Positions 44,545 to 54,053 of a stretch of DNA of 64,000 bases are shown here, piece after piece. The notes beneath the pieces are model-generated. The model was not told the DNA's origin. It worked only from the letters and a program-made list of their open reading frames with translations, and did not search any database. The stretch comes from Phycisphaeraceae bacterium (GTDB taxonomy: Bacteria; Planctomycetota; Phycisphaerae; Phycisphaerales; UBA1924), in the NCBI GenBank assembly GCA_019636495.1, contig JAHBXL010000021.1:24177-88176 (forward strand). Reading direction: 5' to 3'. How positions within the stretch are numbered: the first letter of the stretch is position 1; each line of letters starts with the position of its first letter. The translations under genes and the position numbers were made by a program.

Positions 44545-44979
44545 ATGAGCGACCCGCACGCCAAACCGCACGTCCACGAGACCGCGCCGCTGCACGACCC
44601 CGTCGATGAGTGGCACGATCACACCAAGGACGAGAAGCCGCAGCAGGCCCACGCCGAGGTCGGCAACGCGTTTCAGATCATGGGCATCGGCGTTGGCCTG
44701 TTCATGGTCATCGTGTTCGCCGTGATTGCCACCTACGGCTTCTACGTGCACCAGACGACCCGGCGCCTGGCCGAGGCCGAGGAGGTCAAGTTCGGGCAGC
44801 GGGGCGCGCCCGCGATCGAGGCCCGAGTTCTCAAGAGCGATGCGCTGATCCGGCAGAGCGCCTATGGGTGGGAGGTCGTGCCCGCCACGGGCGACATTCC
44901 CGCGCGTTCCCTTGTCCGCCTGCCGATCGACGAGGCCAAGCGCCTGACCGCGCGGGACTACGCCCGCGTCCGCAACTGA
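44545..44979 (+). CDS. His-rich single-span membrane protein in the ACIII-oxidase cluster
   Basis: A 144-residue protein with a His/Asp/Glu-rich N-terminal 40 residues (MSDPHAKPHVHETAPLHDPV, then DEWHDHTKDEKPQQAHAEVG) and one transmembrane helix (IGVGLFMVIVFAVIATYGFY). A 60-residue C-terminal domain follows (IEARVLKSDALIRQSAYGWE). It sits between actF and sco, 27 bp and 46 bp from each. The position and His-rich tail suggest an accessory subunit or metal/assembly factor of the complex, but this is inference and I recognise no named family. Confidence 0.7.
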   Translation: MSDPHAKPHVHETAPLHDPVDEWHDHTKDEKPQQAHAEVGNAFQIMGIGVGLFMVIVFAVIATYGFYVHQTTRRLAEAEEVKFGQRGAPAIEARVLKSDALIRQSAYGWEVVPATGDIPARSLVRLPIDEAKRLTARDYARVRN

Positions 44980-45025
44980 ATACGCCCGCCCCGTGGGATC
45001 GAAACCAACGGTTGAGAGTTCAAAC

Positions 45026-45994
45026 ATGTTCCCCCGCCGAACCAGCACGAATGCACGATTTGCCGCCGCGGCGGCGGTGTGCGCGCTGGCGCTGTGCGGG
45101 CCCGCACGGGCCGGCGACGAGGAGCCGGACCTGCGACCCAAGCCGGTCCGCGGTCTGGAACTCAAGAACAGACTCGGGGCATCGGTGCCGCGAGACCTGG
45201 TCTTCACCGATTCGACGGGCAAGCAGGTGGCGCTGGGGTCGTACTTCCCGCGGCAGGTCGGCGAGAGCGGGGCTGGTCGGCCTGTGGTGATGACGCTGAT
45301 CTACTACAAGTGCCCGGTGATGTGCCCGACGCTGATGGAGAAACTCACCGACGCGCTGAACACGATGGATTTCACGGTCGGGAGCGAGTACGACGTGCTG
45401 GTGGTGAGTTTCGACGGTCGGGACAGCGCGCAGGACGCGGCCCGCGAGAAGGCCGGGCAGTTGATGTACTACGCGCGGCCGACGGACGACACGATCCGCG
45501 CGGGGTGGAACTACCTGGTCACGCAACCGGAGAACGTGCGCGTGCTGGCCGACGCGGTGGGGTTCCCGTACCGATATCTTCCCTCGGCCGGCGAGTATTC
45601 GCACGGGCCGGTGGTGATGGTGCTGACACCCGATGGCCGCGTGTCGCGGTACTTCACGGGGTTCGAGGACCCTGCGAAACTTCCGAAGGACCTGCGTCTG
45701 GCGCTGGTGGAGGCCTCGGGCGGGCGGATCGGGACGACGTTCGACCGGCTGTTCCTGTGGTGTTACCACTGGAACCCGGAGGATGGGACGTATTCGCTGC
45801 AGGCGATGCGGGTCATGCAGATCGGCGGGATTCTCTCGATGCTGGCGGTCGGCTCGACGGTGGGCACGCTGCTGGTGCAGGAGCGTCGCCGTCGGCGCAA
45901 GGCCGGCGCGGCGGGCGGGGCCGGGCGCGCGGCTGCGGCGGGAACAACAGGACTGAAACGGGGCGGGTTTGAGTTGTCGGGGCAAGCGACATGA
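45026..45994 (+). CDS. SCO1/SenC-type copper chaperone
   Basis: The 322-residue protein has a signal peptide (FAAAAAVCALALCGPARA), a thioredoxin-like domain and a C-terminal transmembrane helix (MQIGGILSMLAVGSTVGTLL). The copper motif is YYKCPVMCPTLM (Cys96, Cys100), with the distal ligand AGEYSHGPVVMVL (His193). It delivers copper to the CuA centre of the neighbouring CoxB. The Arg/Ala/Gly-rich tail after the helix would lie in the cytoplasm. The stop overlaps the coxB start codon, so the two are coupled. Confidence 0.9.
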   Translation: MFPRRTSTNARFAAAAAVCALALCGPARAGDEEPDLRPKPVRGLELKNRLGASVPRDLVFTDSTGKQVALGSYFPRQVGESGAGRPVVMTLIYYKCPVMCPTLMEKLTDALNTMDFTVGSEYDVLVVSFDGRDSAQDAAREKAGQLMYYARPTDDTIRAGWNYLVTQPENVRVLADAVGFPYRYLPSAGEYSHGPVVMVLTPDGRVSRYFTGFEDPAKLPKDLRLALVEASGGRIGTTFDRLFLWCYHWNPEDGTYSLQAMRVMQIGGILSMLAVGSTVGTLLVQERRRRRKAGAAGGAGRAAAAGTTGLKRGGFELSGQAT

Positions 45995-47124
45995 TGGACA
46001 CCATTCTGACATTGGCGGAAACGGTGCGTGCGGAGAAGGGCGGCGGGCTGCTGCACCGCTTCTCGTTCGGGCACGTCGGCAACTCGACGCAGGCCTACGA
46101 GACGGAGTGGCTCTACATCTTCATTGTCTGGGTCAACATCATTTCGTTCATCGTGGTGATGGGCCCGATGTTCTGGTTCGTGTTCAAGTACCACCGCTCC
46201 AAGCAGGCGACCAACTACCAGCAGAGCGCATCGCACAACACGCCGCTGGAACTGGCGTGGTCGATCATCCCGCTGCTGGTCCTGGTGCCGATCTTTTTCT
46301 GGGGCTTTGAGGGCTACCTGAGCAAACTCGCCTCGCCCAGCGATGCCGAGGAGATCCAGATCAAGGCCTCGATGTGGAACTGGGAGGCGACGTATCGCAA
46401 CGGCGCGCAACCGCACCCGCGCGACTACGTCAAGATCATGGAGTCGGACCTGGAGGTCCCGCTAATCGTCGTCCCGCAGGACCGGCCGGTGCGTCTGATC
46501 ATGCACTCGTCAGACGTGCTGCACTCGTTCTTTGTCCCGGACTTCCGCACGAAGATGGACGTGACGCCCAACCGCTACACGAGCATGTGGTTCGAGGCGC
46601 GCGAGGTGACGCTCCGCGGGGACGAGGGCACGTGGTACCGCCGGCTGCCCAACGGCAAGCGGGACTTCGTGGGGCACAAGGTCTTCTGCGCCGAGTACTG
46701 CGGCAACCAGCACTCGGAGATGGCGGCGGGCCTGGTGGTGCTCACGCGGGAGGAGTATGCCCAGAAACTCGAGGAGTGGCTGAACCCGTACAGCGAGGGG
46801 ATGTCGCCGCGGGAGATCGGCGAGATCGCCTACAAGAAGCGCGCGTGCAACACCTGCCACAGCATCGACGGGCAGCGGAACACGGGCCCGACGTGGAAGA
46901 ACTGGTACGGGTATGAGCACGCGTATGCCGACGGCCAGAAGCGCATGGTCGACGAGAACCACCTGCGGGAGAACATCCTGTACTCGCAGAAGACGCTGGT
47001 GGCGGGCTACCCGAGCAGCATGCCGGTGTACGCCGGGGTGCTGAAGGACATCGAAGTCAACGGCCTGATCGAGTACATCAAGTCATTGTCGGACAGGGGC
47101 CCGTACAAGGACGCCCCGCAGTGA
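45991..47124 (+). CDS. coxB: caa3-type cytochrome c oxidase subunit II with cytochrome c domain
   Basis: The 377-residue protein has two transmembrane helices (WLYIFIVWVNIISFIVVMGP and LAWSIIPLLVLVPIFFWGFE) and a CuA domain with VFCAEYCGNQHSEM (Cys233, Cys237, His241, Met244). A C-terminal cytochrome c follows with KKRACNTCHSIDGQ (CxxCH at 286-290) and YPSSMPVYAGVLKD as the axial Met region. The CuA plus heme c fusion defines a caa3-type oxidase, so electrons can pass from ActE or ActA without a free cytochrome. It starts inside the sco stop region. coxA follows 69 bp later. Confidence 0.94.
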   Translation: MMDTILTLAETVRAEKGGGLLHRFSFGHVGNSTQAYETEWLYIFIVWVNIISFIVVMGPMFWFVFKYHRSKQATNYQQSASHNTPLELAWSIIPLLVLVPIFFWGFEGYLSKLASPSDAEEIQIKASMWNWEATYRNGAQPHPRDYVKIMESDLEVPLIVVPQDRPVRLIMHSSDVLHSFFVPDFRTKMDVTPNRYTSMWFEAREVTLRGDEGTWYRRLPNGKRDFVGHKVFCAEYCGNQHSEMAAGLVVLTREEYAQKLEEWLNPYSEGMSPREIGEIAYKKRACNTCHSIDGQRNTGPTWKNWYGYEHAYADGQKRMVDENHLRENILYSQKTLVAGYPSSMPVYAGVLKDIEVNGLIEYIKSLSDRGPYKDAPQ

Positions 47125-47193
47125 TCATCAATCCGGGTCGCGGCGGAGAACGCCGCGGGACCGGCGCCTCGAGTTCGTTTCGGAGTGTGAACC

Positions 47194-48972
<1,779 letters not shown>

Positions 48973-49029
48973 GTTCCGGCACGGACACGAGTCTCAGTTT
49001 TTCCCGAATCCGACCTTCGAGCACCCACC

Positions 49030-49734
49030 ATGGCGACCATCGATCTCGGCAAGCACGGCGCGCACGGGCAGGTCCCGGCCAACGACGACCGGCCGTACCA
49101 CGAGCGCTACCACGCCGCGCATCACTTCGTCGATCGCGAGCACGAGTTCGATGCCGTCAAGATGGGCGTCTGGCTCTTCCTCGCGACCGAAGTGCTGCTC
49201 TTCTCCGGCATGTTCGTGGCGTACGCGATCTTCCGCATGATGCACCCCGAGGCGTTCATCAACGGCTCGGGGTACCTGGACGTCAGTTGGGGCCTGTTGA
49301 ACACGGTGGTCCTGCTGCTTTCGTCGTACACGGTCGCCGCGGCGGTGCGTCACGCGCAGACGGGCAACCAGAAGTGGCTGCGGATCAACATCGTGCTGAC
49401 GTTTCTCGCGGGGCTGGCGTTCCTGCTGATCAAACTGATCTTCGAGTACTACCCCAAGTTCGTGCAGGGCAAACTGCCGGGCAAGTTCTTCAGTTATCCG
49501 TACGCCGAGAACCCCTACGAGCCGCTGTTCTGGGGCGTGTACTGGGGCGCGACGGGCATCCACGCATCGCACGTGATCGTGGGCATGGGCCTGTTCGCGT
49601 GGCTGTACGTGCGTGCGCGCAAGTTGCACTTCGGACCGGGGCACTACAACGCGGTCGAAGGCGTGGGCCTCTACTGGCACATCGTCGACATCGTGTGGAT
49701 CTTCCTGTTCCCGCTGTTGTACCTGATTCACTGA
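49030..49734 (+). CDS. coxC: cytochrome c oxidase subunit III
   Basis: A 234-residue membrane protein with five hydrophobic helices: KMGVWLFLATEVLLFSGMFV, SWGLLNTVVLLLSSYTVAAA, INIVLTFLAGLAFLLIKLIF, GIHASHVIVGMGLFAWLYV and WHIVDIVWIFLFPLLYLIH. GATGIHASHVIVG and GLYWHIVDIVWIF are subunit III signatures. The N-terminus MATIDLGKHGAHG resembles that of coxA, which is unusual. A 7-bp tandem repeat lies between this gene and the next. Confidence 0.93.
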   Translation: MATIDLGKHGAHGQVPANDDRPYHERYHAAHHFVDREHEFDAVKMGVWLFLATEVLLFSGMFVAYAIFRMMHPEAFINGSGYLDVSWGLLNTVVLLLSSYTVAAAVRHAQTGNQKWLRINIVLTFLAGLAFLLIKLIFEYYPKFVQGKLPGKFFSYPYAENPYEPLFWGVYWGATGIHASHVIVGMGLFAWLYVRARKLHFGPGHYNAVEGVGLYWHIVDIVWIFLFPLLYLIH

Positions 49735-49752
49735 AACAGGTGATCGGTGGAC

Positions 49753-49807
49753 AGGACTCAGGACTCAGGACTCAGGACCCAGGACTCAGGACTCAGGACT
49801 TAGGACG
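49753..49807 (+). repeat. Heptanucleotide tandem repeat before the subunit IV gene
   Basis: Seven consecutive 7-bp units (aggactc, with one aggaccc and one aggactt) plus a partial unit fill the gap between coxC and the subunit IV gene and end 5 bp before its ATG. Every unit contains agga, a Shine-Dalgarno core. Confidence 0.9.
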
Positions 49808-49812
49808 ACCCC

Positions 49813-50484
49813 ATGACCTCTCACGCAGACTCACACGCCGAGCACTTCGATGCGCACGGGCACAAGGACCACGGGCACGTGATCGTGTCGGTGGCGACGC
49901 TCCGGCTGGTGCTCGGGGCGCTGCTGTTCTTCACGCTGCTGACCGTCGGCGCGGCCAAGGGCGAGCAGTGGATCGCCGAGGTGTTCCAGGTCACCATCCC
50001 GCAGTCGATCAACGTGATTGTCGCGCTGTCGATCGCGGTGGTGAAGACCATCCTGGTCGTGACGTTCTTCATGCAACTGAAGTACGACAACCCGCTGAAC
50101 ACGATGATCTTCGTGTTCACGATTCTCACGGTGGCGTTCTTCCTCGGGTTCACCACGCTGGACCTTGGCAACCGCGATTCGATTGACCGCACCAAGGCGC
50201 GGTACATCCGGCCGGGCGGCACGGGCCTGGCGGGCACGGAGACGCTGGCGATCACGGAGTTCGCCAAACTTCAGGCCAAGCGCAACGAGACGTATGACCC
50301 GCACCACGCCCACCACGGGCATGGGCAGGGGCAGAGCATCACGGATGCCGGGTATCTGCCGAAGGTGCCGCGGGTCGGCAGTTCGGCCCAGGCTTCGCGT
50401 CCCGTGACGAAGATCACGCTGCCGGGCTTTGCCGTCGAGGCGGATGACGACGATGATGCGCACGGCGAGGGCCCGGCGCACTGA
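49813..50484 (+). CDS. cytochrome c oxidase subunit IV family protein with long tail
   Basis: A 223-residue protein. After a His-rich start (MTSHADSHAEHFDAHGHKDH) there are three helices: ATLRLVLGALLFFTLLTVGA, INVIVALSIAVVKTILVVTF and MIFVFTILTVAFFLGFTTLD. This is the small bacterial COX4-type subunit IV. The C-terminal 90 residues (HHAHHGHGQGQ, then ADDDDDAHGEGPAH) are an unusual His/Asp-rich extension. It follows coxC after the heptamer repeat and precedes another membrane gene by 31 bp. Confidence 0.8.
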   Translation: MTSHADSHAEHFDAHGHKDHGHVIVSVATLRLVLGALLFFTLLTVGAAKGEQWIAEVFQVTIPQSINVIVALSIAVVKTILVVTFFMQLKYDNPLNTMIFVFTILTVAFFLGFTTLDLGNRDSIDRTKARYIRPGGTGLAGTETLAITEFAKLQAKRNETYDPHHAHHGHGQGQSITDAGYLPKVPRVGSSAQASRPVTKITLPGFAVEADDDDDAHGEGPAH

Positions 50485-50515
50485 CAGGGATCCCGCGCCG
50501 GAGGTTCCGGCACCC

Positions 50516-51316
50516 ATGGAACGATCACGCAAGGTCGCGATTGTCGGCACGCTCATCTTCGGGGCGTGCTTTGTCGGCGCGATGCGGCCGATGGTGGAGC
50601 GTGTCCGCGCGTTCAACGCCGAGGCGGGGCTGGCGCGGTTCCACGCCGAGGTGCTCAACGCGCGGCGGACGCAGATCGGCGTGTTTCCCGAGTTCTCGTT
50701 GACGGATGTTCCCGGACAGGGGCCGCGGGCCGAGTTCGAGTCGTTCCTTCGGCTGGAGTATGCCGGTCGCGAGGTGATGATCCCCGTCAAGAGGCCGCCC
50801 GCGTTCGACGTGCCGAATCTCGGGATGTACGAGGAGTGGGTCAAGGCGCTGGCGGTGAACCGCGTCGAGCCCGGCCCGCAGACGGGCGCGGCGACGGCGG
50901 TGCCCGGCACCGAGCAGTTGCTGATCGTCTCGCGGCGAACACCCGATGGCTACGACCCCGAGAGTTGGGGCAGCGTGCGGCGCGATGACTGGGTGTTCGA
51001 TTTCTACCGGCTGATGCCCGATGGCGAGGTGCGGGTTTCGCAGCGTCGCTGGCCGCGGGGCCGGCGCGCCGAGGCCCGACTGGCCGAGGAAGCGGGCAAC
51101 CCGCTGCGGGAAATCGAGCCGCTGAAAGAGCGCACGATCGAGTACTTCGCGGCGATGCACGTGATCCCGAAACTCAACGTGCCCAGGCACAAGTTTGATG
51201 ACACCGCGCTCTCGCCGGCGGTGCTCGGGTGGACGCTGCCGGTCTCGATGCTGGGGCTGCTGGGGTTCACCGCGTCATTGGTGTTCGTGATCGCCCCGAA
51301 GCGACGGCGCGAGTAG
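50516..51316 (+). CDS. two-span membrane protein at the end of the oxidase operon
   Basis: A 266-residue protein with an N-terminal helix (VAIVGTLIFGACFVGAMRP) and a C-terminal helix (PVSMLGLLGFTASLVFVIAP) around a periplasmic domain of about 205 residues (FHAEVLNARRTQIGVFPEFS, VMIPVKRPPAFDVPNLGMYE, DDWVFDFYRLMPDGEVRVSQ). It is the last gene before the terminator at 51410. I recognise no family. Position suggests a role in assembly or stability of the oxidase, but that is inference. The ATG at 50516 is preferred to in-frame starts further upstream. Confidence 0.65.
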   Translation: MERSRKVAIVGTLIFGACFVGAMRPMVERVRAFNAEAGLARFHAEVLNARRTQIGVFPEFSLTDVPGQGPRAEFESFLRLEYAGREVMIPVKRPPAFDVPNLGMYEEWVKALAVNRVEPGPQTGAATAVPGTEQLLIVSRRTPDGYDPESWGSVRRDDWVFDFYRLMPDGEVRVSQRRWPRGRRAEARLAEEAGNPLREIEPLKERTIEYFAAMHVIPKLNVPRHKFDDTALSPAVLGWTLPVSMLGLLGFTASLVFVIAPKRRRE

Positions 51317-51374
51317 CGGGCTGCCTGGGTGGGTCGCGACACCGTGGCGACGTCCACTTCAAGGGCATGAAGAC

Positions 51375-51391
51375 GCGCCACGGAGTGGCGC
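51375..51391. repeat. Palindrome of the CACGGAGTG family (copy 1)
   Basis: gcgccac-gga-gtggcgc, perfect. A second copy at 51463-51477 lies on the other side of the terminator hairpin. Confidence 0.75.
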
Positions 51392-51409
51392 GGTACCCAG
51401 AAACAACAA

Positions 51410-51436
51410 GGCCCGCTCCCAATCTGGAAGCGGGCC
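51410..51436. terminator. Bidirectional terminator between the cox operon and ompA
   Basis: Stem ggcccgct/agcgggcc (51410-51417, 51429-51436) with an 11-base loop. On the - strand it is followed by ttgttgttt, a good end for the ompA transcript; on the + strand only ctgcgtgtcttt follows, a weaker T tract for the cox operon. Confidence 0.65.
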
Positions 51437-51462
51437 CTGCGTGTCTTTAGATCTCAAGACCG

Positions 51463-51477
51463 CGCCACGGAGTGGCG
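51463..51477. repeat. Palindrome of the CACGGAGTG family (copy 2)
   Basis: cgccac-gga-gtggcg followed by tgccacc; same core as 51375, 6607 and the ffh insert. Confidence 0.75.
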
Positions 51478-51487
51478 TGCCACCAGA

Positions 51488-52351
51488 TCACTTCATGATC
51501 TCTTCCCGAACCGGCGGGCGGGTCGGCGCATCGGTCGCGCGGTCGGGCACGTTGGTGATGGTCGGGCTTGCGGTGTTCATCGCGCGGCCGAGGAAGATCT
51601 CGACGCGGCGGTTCTGCGGCGTGTTGCCGCTGGCGGTGTTGGGAACGAGCGGGTCGAACTCGCCGCGGCCGGCGATCTCGACGCGCTGGGCCGAGACGCC
51701 GCGGTTCACCAGTTCGTTCCGCACCGAGATGGAGCGGAACGCGGACAGTTCGAGGTTGTTGGTGAACCGGCGGCCGGCGATCTGCCGCACCCGCTGCGTG
51801 TCGGTGTGGCCGACGACGCGGACCTCGTAGTTGGCCGCCGCGCCGTTGAGGATGTTGGCGAGTGTCGCGAGCGTGCCTCGGACGCTCTCGGCCAGTTGGT
51901 CGGAGCCTGAGGCGAAGGTCAGGTCGCTCTTGAAGCGGAGCATGCCGCGGGCCGAGTCGTACTCGAGAATGTCGGCGTGCTGGCTGGCGAGTTCGCGGAG
52001 CGCGGCATCGGTGACGGGGTCGAGGTCGCCGAAGCGGAGGTTGCCGAGTTGGGCCAGCAGCGACTGGTAGCGAGCATCGAGGTCGCCGCTTCCAGCGCGG
52101 AGCGCGGCGATGTGGCGGTTGAGTTCCTCCACCATCTGGTTGCGGCGGTTGAGTTCGCCCTGCAACTGCTGGTTGAGGTTGTTGAGGCTTTCGTTCTGAG
52201 CCGTCAGGGCCGCGTTGCGGTCCGTCAGGGCCCGGTTGGCCTCGACAAGGTTGTTGGCTCCGGCGTTGCAGCCGCCGAGGATCGATGCGCCGAGCGCGAC
52301 GACGATGAGCGCGCCGCGGCGGGCCATCCGCGAGATGTTCCATCCGTTCAT
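51488..52351 (-). CDS. OmpA-family peptidoglycan-associated lipoprotein
   Basis: The 287-residue protein has a lipoprotein signal peptide (LIVVALGASILGGCNAG). A coiled-coil segment at about residues 30-85 (ANRALTDRNAALTAQNESLN) precedes a C-terminal OmpA domain: LTFASGSDQLAESVRGTLAT, YEVRVVGHTDTQRVRQIAGR, FTNNLELSAFRSISVRNELV and GRGEFDPLVPNTA. This domain binds peptidoglycan, tying the outer envelope to the wall. The start at 52351 follows an agggag site and gives the proper signal peptide. It is divergent from the amidohydrolase gene. Confidence 0.88.
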   Translation of the reverse strand: MNGWNISRMARRGALIVVALGASILGGCNAGANNLVEANRALTDRNAALTAQNESLNNLNQQLQGELNRRNQMVEELNRHIAALRAGSGDLDARYQSLLAQLGNLRFGDLDPVTDAALRELASQHADILEYDSARGMLRFKSDLTFASGSDQLAESVRGTLATLANILNGAAANYEVRVVGHTDTQRVRQIAGRRFTNNLELSAFRSISVRNELVNRGVSAQRVEIAGRGEFDPLVPNTASGNTPQNRRVEIFLGRAMNTASPTITNVPDRATDAPTRPPVREEIMK

Positions 52352-52466
52352 GCCAGGACTCCCTTCACTGTGTGGACACTTGATCACGGGGGATTGGTTC
52401 GAGCGGCCAGAGCATACACTCTCGCCGCGGATCGGTCACCGGTCGTTGCCGACGAAACTTCGGGCC

Positions 52467-53873
52467 ATGACAGCAAAGCCCATGAATCCAAAGGAGTTGC
52501 GCGATGCGGCGCAATATTCGCCGATCCGTCTGGACGCCTCCGGGGCGGCGGATGGGGCGGGGTTTGCCCGCGGGGCGGTCTCGTTTCTCGTGGATGCGCG
52601 GGGCGGGTGTTCGCATCTGCGGTTGCTGGCGGCGGGCTCGGCGCCCGAGGTCGATGGGCACCCGGCCGCGCGCGGGGCGCGCGTTTTTGATCTGCGCGGG
52701 TACGTGCTGCTGCCGGCGATGGTGAACGCGCACACACACCTGGACCTGACGCACATTGGTCCGAGGGCGCACGCTCCGGGCCTGGGCTTCGTGCCGTGGG
52801 TCGAGATGATCCGCGCCGCTCGCGCGGCGGATGATGACGAGGCGAGGCGGTCGGTGCTGCGGGGGATCGAGTTGTCGCGCAGCGCGGGGGTGGTCGCGGC
52901 GGGGGACATCGCCGGCGCGCCGCGCGATACCCCCGGCCGCGCATCGCTGGCTCCTTGGCGGGCCATGCGCGAGGCCGGGTTCGGCGGCGTTTCGTTCCTG
53001 GAGTTCTTCGCGATCGGCTCGGGGCGCGAGCGGTTCATGCGGTGGCTGCCCGCGCTTCTGGACGAGGCCGCGCGGGCAGCGCGCGAGGAAGGTGCGCCGC
53101 GCATCGGCTTGCAGCCGCACGCGCCGAACACCGTCGAACTCGCGGCGTACGAATGGGCGGCGCGAGTGGCCGCGGCGCACGGTCTGCCGCTTTCGACGCA
53201 TCTTGCCGAGACGTCGGAGGAGCGGGAGTTCATCGGGGCCGCGCGCGGGCCGATGCGCGACATGCTGGAGCGGTTCGGGTTGTGGGACGAGCGTGCCGCG
53301 GCGGAGATCGGCCACGGGCGGTCGCCCGCAGCGCACGTGGCCGGGGTGTTGCGCAGAGCGAGGCCGCTGGCAGCGCACGTGAACGATGCGAGCGATGCGG
53401 ACCTCGGGCACCTGTCGGAGATGGGCGCGACGGTGGCGTACTGTCCGCGCGCCTCGGCGTACTTTGGCGCGCCGGCGAAGTTCGGACCGCATCGCTACCG
53501 CGACATGCTGCGCGCCGGCGTGCCGGTTGCGCTCGGGACCGATTCACTCGTGAACTTGCCCGCCGATGCCGCGCGAACGCCCGCCGAGGGCGGGCGAGGG
53601 ATGAGCATCCTCGACGAAATGCGATTCCTGTGGCATCGCGATGGGACGGATGCGAGCGCACTGCTGGCGATGGGCACGGTTCATGGGGCGGGCGTGCTGG
53701 GCCTGGACACGACGAGGTACATGTTCTCTTGCGAATCGCCGGGCGCGGGGCCGGCGGGCGGCCGCGAGATCGCGGGGATTGTGGGAGTGTGTGTAGGCCA
53801 AACTCGTGGGGATGCCGCGCCGCTGCTGTGGGTGATGGAGAGCGACAGGCCGGCCGAATTGCTGTTGGACTGA
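52467..53873 (+). CDS. amidohydrolase-family deaminase, possibly aminodeoxyfutalosine deaminase
   Basis: A 468-residue cytoplasmic TIM-barrel protein. Metal-site motifs are MVNAHTHLDLTHIGPR, GLPLSTHLAETSEEREFI, AHVNDASDADLGHLSEMGAT and PVALGTDSLVNLP. These belong to the MtaD/aminofutalosine deaminase branch. In planctomycetes the futalosine menaquinone route commonly uses such a deaminase, so this is my best guess; guanine or methylthioadenosine deaminase is also possible. The last 60 residues are atypical (Gly/Ala-rich). The ATG at 52467 is taken; an ATG five codons later is also possible. Confidence 0.7.
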   Translation: MTAKPMNPKELRDAAQYSPIRLDASGAADGAGFARGAVSFLVDARGGCSHLRLLAAGSAPEVDGHPAARGARVFDLRGYVLLPAMVNAHTHLDLTHIGPRAHAPGLGFVPWVEMIRAARAADDDEARRSVLRGIELSRSAGVVAAGDIAGAPRDTPGRASLAPWRAMREAGFGGVSFLEFFAIGSGRERFMRWLPALLDEAARAAREEGAPRIGLQPHAPNTVELAAYEWAARVAAAHGLPLSTHLAETSEEREFIGAARGPMRDMLERFGLWDERAAAEIGHGRSPAAHVAGVLRRARPLAAHVNDASDADLGHLSEMGATVAYCPRASAYFGAPAKFGPHRYRDMLRAGVPVALGTDSLVNLPADAARTPAEGGRGMSILDEMRFLWHRDGTDASALLAMGTVHGAGVLGLDTTRYMFSCESPGAGPAGGREIAGIVGVCVGQTRGDAAPLLWVMESDRPAELLLD

Positions 53874-54053
53874 AACCGTTGCGGTTTGACAGGAGTATTC
53901 AATCGTGGGGCTCGGTCTGTTTGCCTAGCATTCGCATGCGATCGCAACTCCAAGGTCTTGTCAGGATGTTCGGGATATGACAGGAATCCGATTGGCATCC
54001 CGGAAGCGAATCCTGGGGTGTGTGCGCGGTGATCGCGCGGACAGGGGGCGGGC

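Noticed and set aside
53874..54053. A promoter for resB from the ttgaca near 53887
   Set aside because: No acceptable -10 is found at 16-18 bp spacing, so I could not support a specific promoter.
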